Origin: UBA6176 sp032119375
GTDB taxonomy: Bacteria; Verrucomicrobiota; Verrucomicrobiia; Limisphaerales; UBA9464
Assembly (NCBI GenBank): GCA_964430505.1
Contig: CAYSGH010000010.1
Location: 1 to 64,000 of the forward strand
Length of the DNA: 64,000 nt
Direction: 5' to 3'
Positions 38,830-48,078 of this stretch are shown here, one piece after another; the first letter of the stretch is position 1; every line of letters starts with the position of its first letter. The position numbers and the translations under genes were made by a program. The notes beneath the pieces were generated by a model. It saw only the letters and a list, made by a program, of their open reading frames with translations. It made no database searches and was not told where the DNA came from.

Positions 38830-38840
38830 CGCGTTGCCCC

Positions 38841-41800
38841 TCAATCCACCGTCAGAAATTCGTTGCTCGCGAACAACACCCGCGCCAAGGACGCCAGCGC
38901 CCCCTCGCCCCGGACCCGTGCATCCGAAAGAAATCGCACCCCGTCCTCCTGCTCCTCCGACGTCGGCGAACGCCCCAGCGCCATCCGGTACGCCGCCGTC
39001 ACCCGGCCCGCGTCCCCCGACGCCGCCTCCATCGCGCGCGACGCCAGCCGCGCCGCCGCCGCGTGCACGAACGGGTCGTTCATGAAGTACAACGCCTGCG
39101 TCGGCACCGTCGTCGTCCGCCGCGTCGCCGTGCTCCCGTTCGGGTCTGCCCCGTCGAACAACGCCAGGAACGGATGCCGCTGCAATCGCTGCGTCATCAG
39201 GTACACGCTCCGCCGCTCGTGCCCGTAAACCGCCGTGAACGGTCCGTGCTGCGTGTAGCCCCACGCCGTGGGCGACGGGAACGGATGCCCGCCCCCGACG
39301 CGCCGCTCGAGCCCGCCCGACGCCGCCAACAGCGCATCCCGCACCTCCTCCGCCCCCAGCCGACGCCGTGCAAACGGGGACCAAGCCTCGCCCTCCAACG
39401 CCGCGCCGCCGTCCTTCGCCGACGCCATCCCCACGCCCGGCTCCGGGCATTCCGCCCCGTTGCCTCCCCCGGCCGCGACGGGTCGTTCCAGCCCATGGCT
39501 GGCCTGCCGGTACGTCGCGCTCAGCACGATCAACCGGTGCATCGCCTTCATGGACCAGCCCATGCGCACGAACTCGGTCGCCAGGTGGTCCAGCAACGCC
39601 GGGTCCGAGGGCCGCGCGCCCCGCAGGCCAAAGTCATTCGGGGTGGCCACCAACGCCGCGCCGAAGTGCCATTGCCAAATCCGGTTGGCCATCACCCGCG
39701 CCGTCAGCGGGTTGGACGCGTCCGTCAGCCATTGGGCCAGCTCCAGCCTCCCGCTGGATCGCGTCCCCTGGCCCACGCGCGCACCCCCCAACACCTTCAG
39801 GAACCCGCGCGGCACCACCTCGCCCGGTTGGTCCGGGTCGCCCCGCAACTGCACCCGTGCATCCCTCGGCGTGCCTTCCGAAACGGCGTAGGCCAGCTCC
39901 ACCGGCCCCTCCACCAACAGCCTCTCCAGCTCGCCTCGCAGCGCCCCCGCTTGGCCCTCCAACGCCTCCAGTCGCGCCCGCAACGCCGCCGCCTTCTCGC
40001 GCCGATCCTGGTCAGCCACGGCCGACGCCGCCGCATCGCGCCCCGGCAACGGATCGTCGCGCACCACGAGGTTGTCCGCATCCACCAACGGCCGCGGCCC
40101 GCCGACGTTCCCATGGCTATCGATGAACGTGTAGTCCACCACCCCGTCCCAGCCCGTGGCCAATGCTCCCTCAAACGCCACCGCGCCGCCCACCCCGTCC
40201 GCCGCCTCCACCACCCCCGCATACCGCCGGGCCGAAAGATCCATCCGTACCCGCACCTGATGCCATGCGCCCGGCTTCAGGGCCGTCACCCGCCGCCGCT
40301 CGTCCCCATCGCGGATCCACAACGCACCCCCATTGAAATGAACCTCCAACGCCGAGGACGTCCCGCCGCCGTGTCCGACGTAGTACCGCCACGTGCCCGG
40401 TTCCTGGCCATCGCCCGCGCAACGGAAGTCGAACCCTGCATGAAGTTCCTTCGCCTTGGCCGCCTCCCAGCGTCTCGGCAGCGTCTGCCCAAACCCGTTG
40501 TAGCCCTCCCCCGCCCCCATCCGCAGCCCCACGACTCCCGCCGGGTACAGGTTCCGCCACGGGCTTTGCGAGGCCGCCGAGGCCTTCACCGAGGCGTTTG
40601 GCCCCGGGTGCCACGACCCCGACGGCGCCGCGCCATCGCGTTGCAGCTCGAGGTCGCCGTCCATCCCCGACAACGCCTCCAATTCCTTGCGAAGCCCCGA
40701 GGGCGACGGCCCCTCCCACGCCAACTCGGGCAGGTCCCGCGTCACCTCCCGGAACGGCACCTCGCGCAGCTCCAGGTTGTCCAAGGCCAACGCCGCATGG
40801 GGATGATCCGACCGATCGGACCGATCGGACGGATCCCCCGAGGATCCCACCCCGACCCGCAGCGCTGCCAGCCCCGCCGCCGTCCCCAGCACGCGCACCG
40901 TCCCGATCTCACGTACGTTGCCCGGCACGCCCACCCGCGCGCGCGCGGTGCCGGCCGCGACGTCCACGTCCACCTGCACGTTGTGCCACTGGCCAGGCTC
41001 CGGGAGCGCCACCTCCACCGGTTGCCCGGCGTTGCCCTTCAACCACGCCCGATCCCCCGTGAACCGCACCTCCACGAGGGCCGCATCCCGCGACGCCCCC
41101 AGCCAGAGCCGGTGCGCGCCGGCCGGGTCCTTGGACTCCAGGCCGGACTTGAAGTCGAGTTGCAGGTGCCAGGTTCCGGAGCGGCGCAACAGCCCGGCCA
41201 CGGCCGGCGACACCGCCTGCTCCATCCACCATGCGTTCGTCCCCGAGGAGATGGACGCCCCCACCCGGCCCGACGGATGGACGCTGCGAAACGGGCTTTG
41301 CGCGTCCGTCGTCACCGCGATGACGCCCTCGTACACCCAAGGCGGCACCAGCACCCCCTTGCTCCCGCCCGCCGCCGGGGCCTGCAGCTCCAGGTCCCCG
41401 TCCATCCCCTCCACCGGACGCAACACCGCCGAAGGCCCCGGCTTGCCCAGTGCCTCCAGCCGACGCGACACCTCCGACACGCGCCACTCATGCTCGCGCC
41501 ACCGGGGCAACGCCTCGGACGGCGCCGCCACCGACGCCATCGAACGCACCCGTTGCTTCTGCTCCGAGCCCGGGAACGAAAACCGCGTGCTCTCCAGGAT
41601 CCCGTACAACGCGTAGTAATCCGACGCCGGCACCGGGTCGTACTTGTGCGCATGGCACCGCGCGCAGCCCAGCGTCAGCCCCAGGACCCCTTGTCCGATC
41701 GTGTCGATCGCGTCCTGCAACGTCAGGTGATGGTAGTTCTCCGAGTCGAACCCAAACCTGCGCGACACCGCCAGGAATCCCGTGGCCGTCACCCGTTCCC

Positions 41801-42362
41801 CATGCAACGCCGGGTCCCCCTGCATCGCCAGGACGTCGCCCGCCACCTGCTCCCGCACAAACACGTCATAGGGCTTGTCCGCGTTGAACGACCGGATCAC
41901 GTAGTCCCGGTACCGCCAGGCCACCGGCACCGGATAGTCCGCCGTCTCGCCCGCCGTGTCCGCGTACCGCGCCACGTCCAGCCAATGGCGTCCCCACCGC
42001 TCGCCGTAGGCCGACGACCCCAGCAGCCGCTCCACCACGCGTTCATGGGCCTCGGGCGCCGTGTCCGCCTCGAAGGCATCCGCCTCCGCCGCCGTCGGCG
42101 GCAACCCCGTGAGGTCCAGCGTCACGCGACGCAGCCATGCACGCCGATCGGCCTCCGCCGCGGGCTTCCCGCCGCGGGACTCCAACCGCGCCAACACAAA
42201 CCGGTCGATGCTGGTCCGGCACCAACCGGCGTCGCGCACGACGGGCGCTGGCGGGGCATGGACCGGCTGGAACGCCCAATGAGCCGAGGGATCCTCGCCG
42301 GCCATCAACGCGATGGAACCCATCGCAAGCACCGCCCCACATCTGTACGCTCGCCAACGCAT
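38841..42362 (-). CDS. DUF1549/DUF1553 protein A with inserted LamG-like domains
   Basis: 1173 residues from ATG 42362 (in-frame extension to 42587 lacks a signal peptide and is rejected). Signal peptide about 1-22. DUF1549 (about 40-235; DLTGLPPTAAEADAFE, HWLDVARYADTAGE, LGCARCHAHKYDPVPASDYY). The centre (about 290-760) carries two concanavalin/LamG-like segments, each introduced by EGMDGDLELQ or LSGMDGDLELQ and containing WHLQLDFKSGLESKD or TWRYYVGHGGG. A 9-bp repeat encodes DPSDRSDRSD near residue 515. DUF1553 is at about 880-1170 (ARVMANRIWQWHFGAALV, TPNDFGLRGARPSDPALL). Larger than the usual PSD1 family. First of a series of minus-strand genes reaching 27805. Confidence 0.86.
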   Translation of the reverse strand: MRWRAYRCGAVLAMGSIALMAGEDPSAHWAFQPVHAPPAPVVRDAGWCRTSIDRFVLARLESRGGKPAAEADRRAWLRRVTLDLTGLPPTAAEADAFEADTAPEAHERVVERLLGSSAYGERWGRHWLDVARYADTAGETADYPVPVAWRYRDYVIRSFNADKPYDVFVREQVAGDVLAMQGDPALHGERVTATGFLAVSRRFGFDSENYHHLTLQDAIDTIGQGVLGLTLGCARCHAHKYDPVPASDYYALYGILESTRFSFPGSEQKQRVRSMASVAAPSEALPRWREHEWRVSEVSRRLEALGKPGPSAVLRPVEGMDGDLELQAPAAGGSKGVLVPPWVYEGVIAVTTDAQSPFRSVHPSGRVGASISSGTNAWWMEQAVSPAVAGLLRRSGTWHLQLDFKSGLESKDPAGAHRLWLGASRDAALVEVRFTGDRAWLKGNAGQPVEVALPEPGQWHNVQVDVDVAAGTARARVGVPGNVREIGTVRVLGTAAGLAALRVGVGSSGDPSDRSDRSDHPHAALALDNLELREVPFREVTRDLPELAWEGPSPSGLRKELEALSGMDGDLELQRDGAAPSGSWHPGPNASVKASAASQSPWRNLYPAGVVGLRMGAGEGYNGFGQTLPRRWEAAKAKELHAGFDFRCAGDGQEPGTWRYYVGHGGGTSSALEVHFNGGALWIRDGDERRRVTALKPGAWHQVRVRMDLSARRYAGVVEAADGVGGAVAFEGALATGWDGVVDYTFIDSHGNVGGPRPLVDADNLVVRDDPLPGRDAAASAVADQDRREKAAALRARLEALEGQAGALRGELERLLVEGPVELAYAVSEGTPRDARVQLRGDPDQPGEVVPRGFLKVLGGARVGQGTRSSGRLELAQWLTDASNPLTARVMANRIWQWHFGAALVATPNDFGLRGARPSDPALLDHLATEFVRMGWSMKAMHRLIVLSATYRQASHGLERPVAAGGGNGAECPEPGVGMASAKDGGAALEGEAWSPFARRRLGAEEVRDALLAASGGLERRVGGGHPFPSPTAWGYTQHGPFTAVYGHERRSVYLMTQRLQRHPFLALFDGADPNGSTATRRTTTVPTQALYFMNDPFVHAAAARLASRAMEAASGDAGRVTAAYRMALGRSPTSEEQEDGVRFLSDARVRGEGALASLARVLFASNEFLTVD
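40802..40837 (-). repeat. 9-bp tandem repeats in DUF1553 protein A
   Basis: ACCGATCGG occurs twice in tandem, with imperfect units on both sides. It encodes SDRSDRSD in the gene. Same period as the repeats at 24666-24788 in an unrelated gene. Confidence 0.8.
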
Positions 42363-42483
42363 CGGGAAGATGGTGGGCACGGTGCCAAGGACTCGCCCGT
42401 GCCGGAAGCCTTGGTTTCGGCCATGTGCGTCCGCCTCGTCCACGCCTTCCCGGTCGCGGCGCGGCGTTTCCACGGATCGGGAA

Positions 42484-43485
42484 CTACGCGAGGAGGCCCG
42501 CGAGGTCGGCCTTGAGACGCGCGGCCTCGGCCTGTGCTGGGTCCAGCGGCAGGCCCTTGGACATGCCAGGGCGCAGGTGGCCGACATGGGACAGCCAGGC
42601 GTCGCGCAGCAGGCTTTGGCGGCGTGTGACCAGCTCGACGATGGCGGCGCCCTTGGGATGCAGCGCCGCCACGGCCCCGGGCGAGTCGGAGCCGGCCAAC
42701 GACTCGGGGCCCCCCCAGTGCCGGATCAGTTGCCGAGCCATCAACCAATGGCCCAGCGGCCCCGGGTGCACGCCGTCGCCCGCGAGGACGAACTTCGGGT
42801 CCGTGCGGCGTGCATGGGCGATGAAATCCCTCATCGGTTGATGGACGGGCACGACGTTCCAGCCCCTCCGTTCGCCCTGCTGGACGAGCCATTGGTCAAA
42901 GCGGGCGAGGACGTCGTCGTAGCCCTCGAAGGGCTGGGGATAGGCGTCGCGCCCGGCAGGCAGGGTTCGGCCGGCGAGGGGCAGCGGGTCAAACACGGGC
43001 GGGGTCACGTGGACGATGGAGGCACCCGAGGCCGCGACCGCGTCGTGCAGCCTTTGGATGCCGTCAAAGTGGCGTTGGCCCCGTTCGTCGGACCAGGGGT
43101 GATAGATGCCGTCGTTCATGCCGTAGCAGGCAACGACAAGGTCGGGGCGGACCTTTTCGAGGGCGCGAGCGAGGCGTTCGTGGAGGTCGGGCCGCGGGAA
43201 CGCGCCTCCCGCGTGTCCCGGCTCCGAGAGGCCCGAGACGGTCTCGGAGGGCAGGCCGAGGTTGATGACCTCGCCCTCGAAGCGTGGGTGGCGGATCCGA
43301 AGCCAGGACTCGACGTGGACGACCCAGGTGCCCGCCCAGGTGATGCTGTCCCCGAGGAAAAGGATGGTGCGGGCTTGGGTCGGCTGGGGCCGGGCCTTGG
43401 GCCACGGCGCACAGGCGGGGGCGGCAACGAGGGGAAGGGCGGCCAGGGATTGCAGGAAGCGACGGCGGGGCAGGGTGGGATTCAT
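42484..43485 (-). CDS. Exported SGNH/GDSL hydrolase
   Basis: 333 residues. Tat-like signal PRRRFLQSLAALPLVAAPAC. SGNH blocks: ILFLGDSITWAG (nucleophile Ser), VINLGLPSETVSGLS (Gly), VVACYGMNDGIYHPW (Asn) and DGVHPGPLGHWLMARQL (Asp/His). A lipase/esterase or carbohydrate deacetylase acting in the periplasm; substrate unknown. Located 121 bases upstream of DUF1553 A on the same strand and preceded by a pseudopilin gene. Confidence 0.85.
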   Translation of the reverse strand: MNPTLPRRRFLQSLAALPLVAAPACAPWPKARPQPTQARTILFLGDSITWAGTWVVHVESWLRIRHPRFEGEVINLGLPSETVSGLSEPGHAGGAFPRPDLHERLARALEKVRPDLVVACYGMNDGIYHPWSDERGQRHFDGIQRLHDAVAASGASIVHVTPPVFDPLPLAGRTLPAGRDAYPQPFEGYDDVLARFDQWLVQQGERRGWNVVPVHQPMRDFIAHARRTDPKFVLAGDGVHPGPLGHWLMARQLIRHWGGPESLAGSDSPGAVAALHPKGAAIVELVTRRQSLLRDAWLSHVGHLRPGMSKGLPLDPAQAEAARLKADLAGLLA

Positions 43486-43487
43486 GG

Positions 43488-43530
43488 CGGCGGGAAGCGG
43501 GAAGCGGGGGTCAGGAAGCGGGGGGGGGCG
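43488..43530 (+). repeat. GGGAAGC-rich tract between SGNH hydrolase and pseudopilin
   Basis: GCGGGAAGC and GGAAGCGGG units followed by a run of nine G. The complementary motif (CTTCCCGC) recurs at 62894-62948. It fills the whole gap between the two minus-strand genes. Confidence 0.65.
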
Positions 43531-44259
43531 TTACTTCAAGTCCTCGCCCCGGAGGCCGTTGATGGTCCAGTCGAGGTTGTAGATGAGGGTGGAGCCGTCC
43601 TTGAAGGGGGCGTTGAGGCGGTCGTAGAGGGCGTATTCCGAGTGGCCATCCACGAAGAGGAGGGACATGCCGCGCGGGCCATGGGCGGAGCTGGCGGTGC
43701 CCTTGCGGATGTCGTTCCACTTGCCCTTGGTGCTGGCGAAGCAGGGCGCGATGGCCTTCTTGGCGGGCGAGGTCACGTCGCGGACGGACCGGACCATGAG
43801 CTTTGAGTTGTCGTCGGAATGGTAGAACTGGTTGTAGTAGTAATAGGAGCAGGGGAAGAGCAGCTCGTTGGTGCGGATGGGGAAGCTGTTGGCGACGGCC
43901 CACTCGATGTTGAAGCCGCGCCCGCGCTCGGCGGGGCAGAGGTAGAACGAGCGCGCGTTGGTGCTGATGTAGGGGTTCATCAGCTTCAAGACATCCACGA
44001 ATCCCATCTGCGGCCAGTCGCGGCCCGAGTAGGGGAACTGGTCGCGGAAGTCGGCCGTGTACAGGGCATAGGTGATGCCGAGCTGGCGGAGGTTGGAGGT
44101 GCACCGCGCCTGGAAGGCCTTGGCCTTGGCCTTGCCCAGCGCCGGGAGAAGCATCCCGGCGAGGATGGCGATGATCGCGATCACCACGAGCAGCTCGATG
44201 AGGGTAAAGGCCCGGTGCAACGAGGCGCCATGCGGGGCGGGCGAGTGCGGGGAGGACAT
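43531..44259 (-). CDS. Pseudopilin-like protein 2
   Basis: 242 residues from ATG 44259. Short leader MSSPHSPAPHGASLHRA then FTLIELLVVIAIIAILAG, the prepilin cleavage/methylation motif and helix, then KAKAKAFQARCTSNLRQLGITYALYTAD. The globular part ends with MSLLFVDGHSEYALYDRL, the VDGH box of DUF1559/GspG-like proteins. Helix nearly identical to the pseudopilin at 16195. A longer open frame to 45261 lies inside the divergent protease gene and is a shadow. Confidence 0.83.
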   Translation of the reverse strand: MSSPHSPAPHGASLHRAFTLIELLVVIAIIAILAGMLLPALGKAKAKAFQARCTSNLRQLGITYALYTADFRDQFPYSGRDWPQMGFVDVLKLMNPYISTNARSFYLCPAERGRGFNIEWAVANSFPIRTNELLFPCSYYYYNQFYHSDDNSKLMVRSVRDVTSPAKKAIAPCFASTKGKWNDIRKGTASSAHGPRGMSLLFVDGHSEYALYDRLNAPFKDGSTLIYNLDWTINGLRGEDLK

Positions 44260-44431
44260 GGGAAGAGGCTCCCCCCAACCGCCCCTGCGTGGCAATTGGG
44301 ATTCACTGCGCCGTGCAGGGGGCCAGGCCGGCTCGGGGGAAGCGGAGGAGGCGCCGGGGCTGGACGTTCGGTTCCCAAGGTTTTGGATGGCGCGGCCGGG
44401 CTGGCATGGGGCTAGCTTTGAACGAAACACG

Positions 44432-47095
44432 ATGAACAAGCGTCTCGGGGCACTCGCGCAGGCATGGACGTTGGGCATGATGGCTGCGGTCGGCTGCCTG
44501 GAGCCTGTCGTCGGCGCCGTTCCAAGCCGGTTCCACTTCAAGGAGCCTTCCCACACCGAGTACGAGCTGGTGGCCGACGCATCGGGCGCTTCGGGGACGT
44601 CGGAATGGCTGGAGGCTACGCGGCCGGGGGCGGATGGAGGACGCGTGTTCCTCGGACGAAAGCTGGTGATCGGGGTGGAGCCGGGGGTGGACGTGGGCCG
44701 GGTCATGGCCGGCCGAGGCTTGGAGAAGCTTCGGACGGGCCCGGGCGGGCTGGAGATTTGGCAGGGTGCGGATGCCCGGGCGGTGGCTTCGGTGGCGATG
44801 GCCCTGGCGGCCGAGCCGGGCGTGCGCGTGGCATGTCCGGTCATGCGACGGGACTGGGTCCTGCACACGCCGTATGCGTCGCGGCCCAAGGACCCGCTGT
44901 ACCCGAGGCAATGGCACCTGGAGAACCGCCTGGGGACGGGGCGTTCGCGCGGGCCGGACCTGAATGCCCGCGCCGCGTGGCCGGTGGCGCGCGGGGCGGG
45001 GGTCGTGGTGGGGATCGCCGACAACGGCGTGGAGGTGGCCCACCCGGACCTGGTTGCACGGACGACGGGGCAGCCGCACTTCGACTTCGACGCGTCCGTT
45101 CCCCGTGGCCTTGGGACGGGCGCGGGCGACCACGGCACGGCGGTGGCCGGGTTGGTTGCGGCAACGCCGGACAACAACCGCGGCGTTGCGGGCGTCGCAC
45201 CCGCCGCAAGCCTCGCGTCCTTGGTGATCTTTGCGGACGACGGCGACGGGGGGGAAGCCATTGTCCCGGATGACGCCCTGGCGGACGTGTTCCGGTACCG
45301 GCCGGAGGACGTCTGGGTTCAGAACCACAGTTGGGGGATTGGCTCGACGCGGCAGGTGCCCCGAGACCCGCTCACGGACGCGGCGATTGACGAGGCGACG
45401 AGGCTGGGACGTGGCGGCCTGGGGACGGTGATCGTGCGGGCGGCGGGCAACGGCCGGGAAAACCTGCTGAATGCCAACGACGACGGATTCTCGGCGGACC
45501 CGAGGGTGATCAGCGTCGGGGCGGTGCGGATGGACGGCCGTGCGACAATCTACAGCGAGCTGGGAGCCAACCTGCTGGTGGCGGCCCCCTCGGGCGATCC
45601 CAAGGCCGACGGCTCGGAGGATCTGACCTCGCCCAACTTGCCCACGACGGATCGGCGTGGGACGGCGGGCTACAACTGGACCGTGGGCGACTCGGGCGAC
45701 TACGGCAGCGGCGACAGCGGCTTCAACGGGACCTCCGCCTCGACGCCCCTCGTTTCCGGCGTCGTGGCGTTGCTCTTGTCGGCCCGGCCGCAGCTTTCCC
45801 TGCGGGACGTGCAGCAGGTCCTGGCACTGTCCTCGCGGCATTGGGACCTGACGGACCCGGACATGGCGACCAACGGGGCCGGGTTGCGGGTGAGCCACAG
45901 CCTGGGGTTTGGCGTGCCGGACTCCGGGTTGGCGGTGGAATTGGCCCGGCGCTGGGAGCCCCGTCCGAGGTTGGAGCGCGTGGTGGTGACGGCCCGGCCG
46001 TCCGCACCCATCCCGGACGACACGTGCCGCCTGGTGATCGAGGGCACGCCCTTGCTGCCTTCCAACCTGCGAAGCATCCGGGTGATCCCCGGGATGGGCG
46101 TGTTCCCGGACGCCGGGATGACGGCCGCGACGTTGCAGTACGTGGGCCGGGGCAATACCAACCTTCCCGCGACGCTCAAGGGGCGCGTGGCGCTCATCGC
46201 GGAAGGAACCAATACCGAGGCCGACAAGGTGGCGCGGGCCGCCCGGGCGGGCGCGGTGGCGGCCGTCATCTTTCGCAACGCCGGGGACACGGAAATCGAC
46301 GTCATGCCCGCCACGTCCTTGTCGCCCATCCCGGCCTTCCAGATGGGCCAGACGGCGGGCGACACGCTGGCGCGGGTGCTGGGAACCCGCACCAACTACA
46401 CCGCGCGGGTCACCTCGTCGGCAGCCACCGTGCGGTTCAACGTGGACCGCTCGCTGACCTGCGAGCACGTCGGCGTCCAGGTCCGCACCACGCACACGGC
46501 ACGCGGCGACCTTCGCATCACCCTCGTCTCGCCCTCCGGGACGCGGTCCGTGCTCCAAAACCTGAGCGACGACACCAACGCGGGACCCACGGACTGGGTT
46601 TACTGGACGACGCACCACTTCTTCGAGCCGACGAAGGGGGAATGGGTGCTCGAAGTCCGTGACCTGCGGGAGAACGACCTCGGCACCCTCGTCTCGGCGG
46701 AGCTGATCGTGGAGGGCGTCCCCGTGACGGACGAGGACCAGGACGGGATGGACGACGCATGGGAGCGCCGTTGGTTCGGAGGCTTGTCCCGGGGCCCCTT
46801 GGAGGACCCGGGCCAGCACGGGCTGATGTTGGTTCGGGAGCAATGCCTCGCGGGCGACCCCATGGCCCCCGGGCATCCCTTCCCCAGGACGTTGCAGATC
46901 CTCGACAACGCGTTCGTCCGCGTGACGTTCCCCACCGTGATTGGCTGGGGCTATCGACTGGAGTTCTCCAACGAGCTGGGCGGCGCCTCCGCCGTGCAGA
47001 CCAACAGCCCCGGCCGCGTCGGCGAGGTCGAGTTGATGGTCCCCTACGAGGCCCGTGACGAACGCTGGTACAAGGTCATCCCCACGCCGCCCTGA
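44432..47095 (+). CDS. Subtilisin-like serine protease (S8) with PA and P domains
   Basis: 887 residues from ATG 44432; signal peptide about 1-29. S8 domain (about 180-520) with intact triad: Asp197 (GIADNGVEVAHPDL), His234 (GDHGTAVAG), Ser435 (FNGTSASTPLVSG), oxyanion Asn340 (RAAGN). A PA-like insert (about 525-650; ARAARAGAVAAVIFRNAGD), a proprotein-convertase P domain (about 655-770; TARGDLRITLVSPSGT and GEWVLEVRDLRENDLGTL), then a DEDQDGMDDAWER linker and the C-terminal module shared with other secreted proteins here. Secreted or surface protease; substrate unknown. Confidence 0.87.
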   Translation: MNKRLGALAQAWTLGMMAAVGCLEPVVGAVPSRFHFKEPSHTEYELVADASGASGTSEWLEATRPGADGGRVFLGRKLVIGVEPGVDVGRVMAGRGLEKLRTGPGGLEIWQGADARAVASVAMALAAEPGVRVACPVMRRDWVLHTPYASRPKDPLYPRQWHLENRLGTGRSRGPDLNARAAWPVARGAGVVVGIADNGVEVAHPDLVARTTGQPHFDFDASVPRGLGTGAGDHGTAVAGLVAATPDNNRGVAGVAPAASLASLVIFADDGDGGEAIVPDDALADVFRYRPEDVWVQNHSWGIGSTRQVPRDPLTDAAIDEATRLGRGGLGTVIVRAAGNGRENLLNANDDGFSADPRVISVGAVRMDGRATIYSELGANLLVAAPSGDPKADGSEDLTSPNLPTTDRRGTAGYNWTVGDSGDYGSGDSGFNGTSASTPLVSGVVALLLSARPQLSLRDVQQVLALSSRHWDLTDPDMATNGAGLRVSHSLGFGVPDSGLAVELARRWEPRPRLERVVVTARPSAPIPDDTCRLVIEGTPLLPSNLRSIRVIPGMGVFPDAGMTAATLQYVGRGNTNLPATLKGRVALIAEGTNTEADKVARAARAGAVAAVIFRNAGDTEIDVMPATSLSPIPAFQMGQTAGDTLARVLGTRTNYTARVTSSAATVRFNVDRSLTCEHVGVQVRTTHTARGDLRITLVSPSGTRSVLQNLSDDTNAGPTDWVYWTTHHFFEPTKGEWVLEVRDLRENDLGTLVSAELIVEGVPVTDEDQDGMDDAWERRWFGGLSRGPLEDPGQHGLMLVREQCLAGDPMAPGHPFPRTLQILDNAFVRVTFPTVIGWGYRLEFSNELGGASAVQTNSPGRVGEVELMVPYEARDERWYKVIPTPP

Positions 47096-47119
47096 CGGAG
47101 TTCTGCCTGCGCCCGTCAG
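47092..47119. other. Inverted repeat across convergent stop codons
   Basis: CTGACGG (47092-47098) and CCGTCAG (47113-47119) form a perfect 7-bp stem with a 14-base loop. It spans the TGA of the protease gene and the stop of the comF-like gene on the other strand. No T tract; could be a weak bidirectional terminator. Confidence 0.3.
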
Positions 47120-47856
47120 ACCCCGCGCGCAACCGTCCAGACCACCGCTTCGCGGGCCCCGGCCCTTCGCAGGATGGAGGCGACCGCGTCCGTCGTCGCG
47201 CCCGTCGTCAGGACGTCGTCCACCACGATCCAGGACGTGCCCTCCAGCCGGGGACGTCCGCACGGGAAGAACGCCCGGCGGACGTTCGCGGCGCGTTGCT
47301 CGCGCGACAGGGTCGTCTGCGAGTCCGTCGGGACGCGCCGCACCACCAGGTCCGTCCGAACGGGCAACCCCAGCGGCCGCGCCAGGATCCGTGCCAAGCG
47401 CTCGGCCTGGTTGAACTCGCGCTCGCGTTGCCGCACCGGATGCAGCGGCACGGGCACGATGCCCGCCCAGGGCGCGGAGCCGAGGTCCGCCAAGGCCGCC
47501 GGGAGCCAGAGATCCCGAAGGAACGGCTCCAGCCACAGCGCGCCGCCGTACTTGTACAGGTGGATCGCCTGGCGCACGGGGCCGTCCACCTCCACCGCCG
47601 CGCGTGCCCGGGAAAAAGCGAGGTCAACCCCGGAGCAGTTCGGGCACTCGAAGGCGTGCGTGATGGCCCCGGCAAACGGCAGCCCACAACGGTCGCAGGA
47701 AGGGCCCGTGATCGGCCGCACACGGGCACGGCATTCATCGCACACAAAACCCTGTGCCGACGTGGCATGACGCTCGTGGCAAAGCTGGCAGCGCTCCGGG
47801 AAAACAAGGCTCAAGGCCGCGCGGGCGGCGGCCTGGATGGCAAGTCGTGGCTTCAT
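47116..47856 (-). CDS. ComF-family phosphoribosyltransferase-like protein
   Basis: 246 residues from ATG 47856. Zinc-ribbon-like Cys pairs (CQLCHERH, CDRCGLPF, CPNCS), then a PRTase domain with IVPVPLHPVRQREREFNQAERLA and the PRPP loop WIVVDDVLTTGATTDAV. This is the ComF/GntX architecture, linked to natural transformation in some bacteria. An earlier ATG at 47931 adds a low-complexity leader and is rejected. Divergent from topoisomerase III, about 220 bases apart. Confidence 0.87.
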   Translation of the reverse strand: MKPRLAIQAAARAALSLVFPERCQLCHERHATSAQGFVCDECRARVRPITGPSCDRCGLPFAGAITHAFECPNCSGVDLAFSRARAAVEVDGPVRQAIHLYKYGGALWLEPFLRDLWLPAALADLGSAPWAGIVPVPLHPVRQREREFNQAERLARILARPLGLPVRTDLVVRRVPTDSQTTLSREQRAANVRRAFFPCGRPRLEGTSWIVVDDVLTTGATTDAVASILRRAGAREAVVWTVARGV

Positions 47857-48078
47857 GGGCTCGGCCCCGCACCCGGGGCGTCGAACTCCACGGTGGCGCA
47901 CGGGGACGCCCGGCGCGAGGGCCCTTCCCATGGCCGTCAGTCATCGCCCTCACGACGTTGGTTGCCAGCGGTTTTCCCGCCGCCACGCGGGCCTTGAGCC
48001 ACCGCCGTCCGCCGCGAGCCCATGGAATCCATCCTTGCCGGGCTGACGTCCGGGCGGTTAGACGTCCGCACCTTGACC

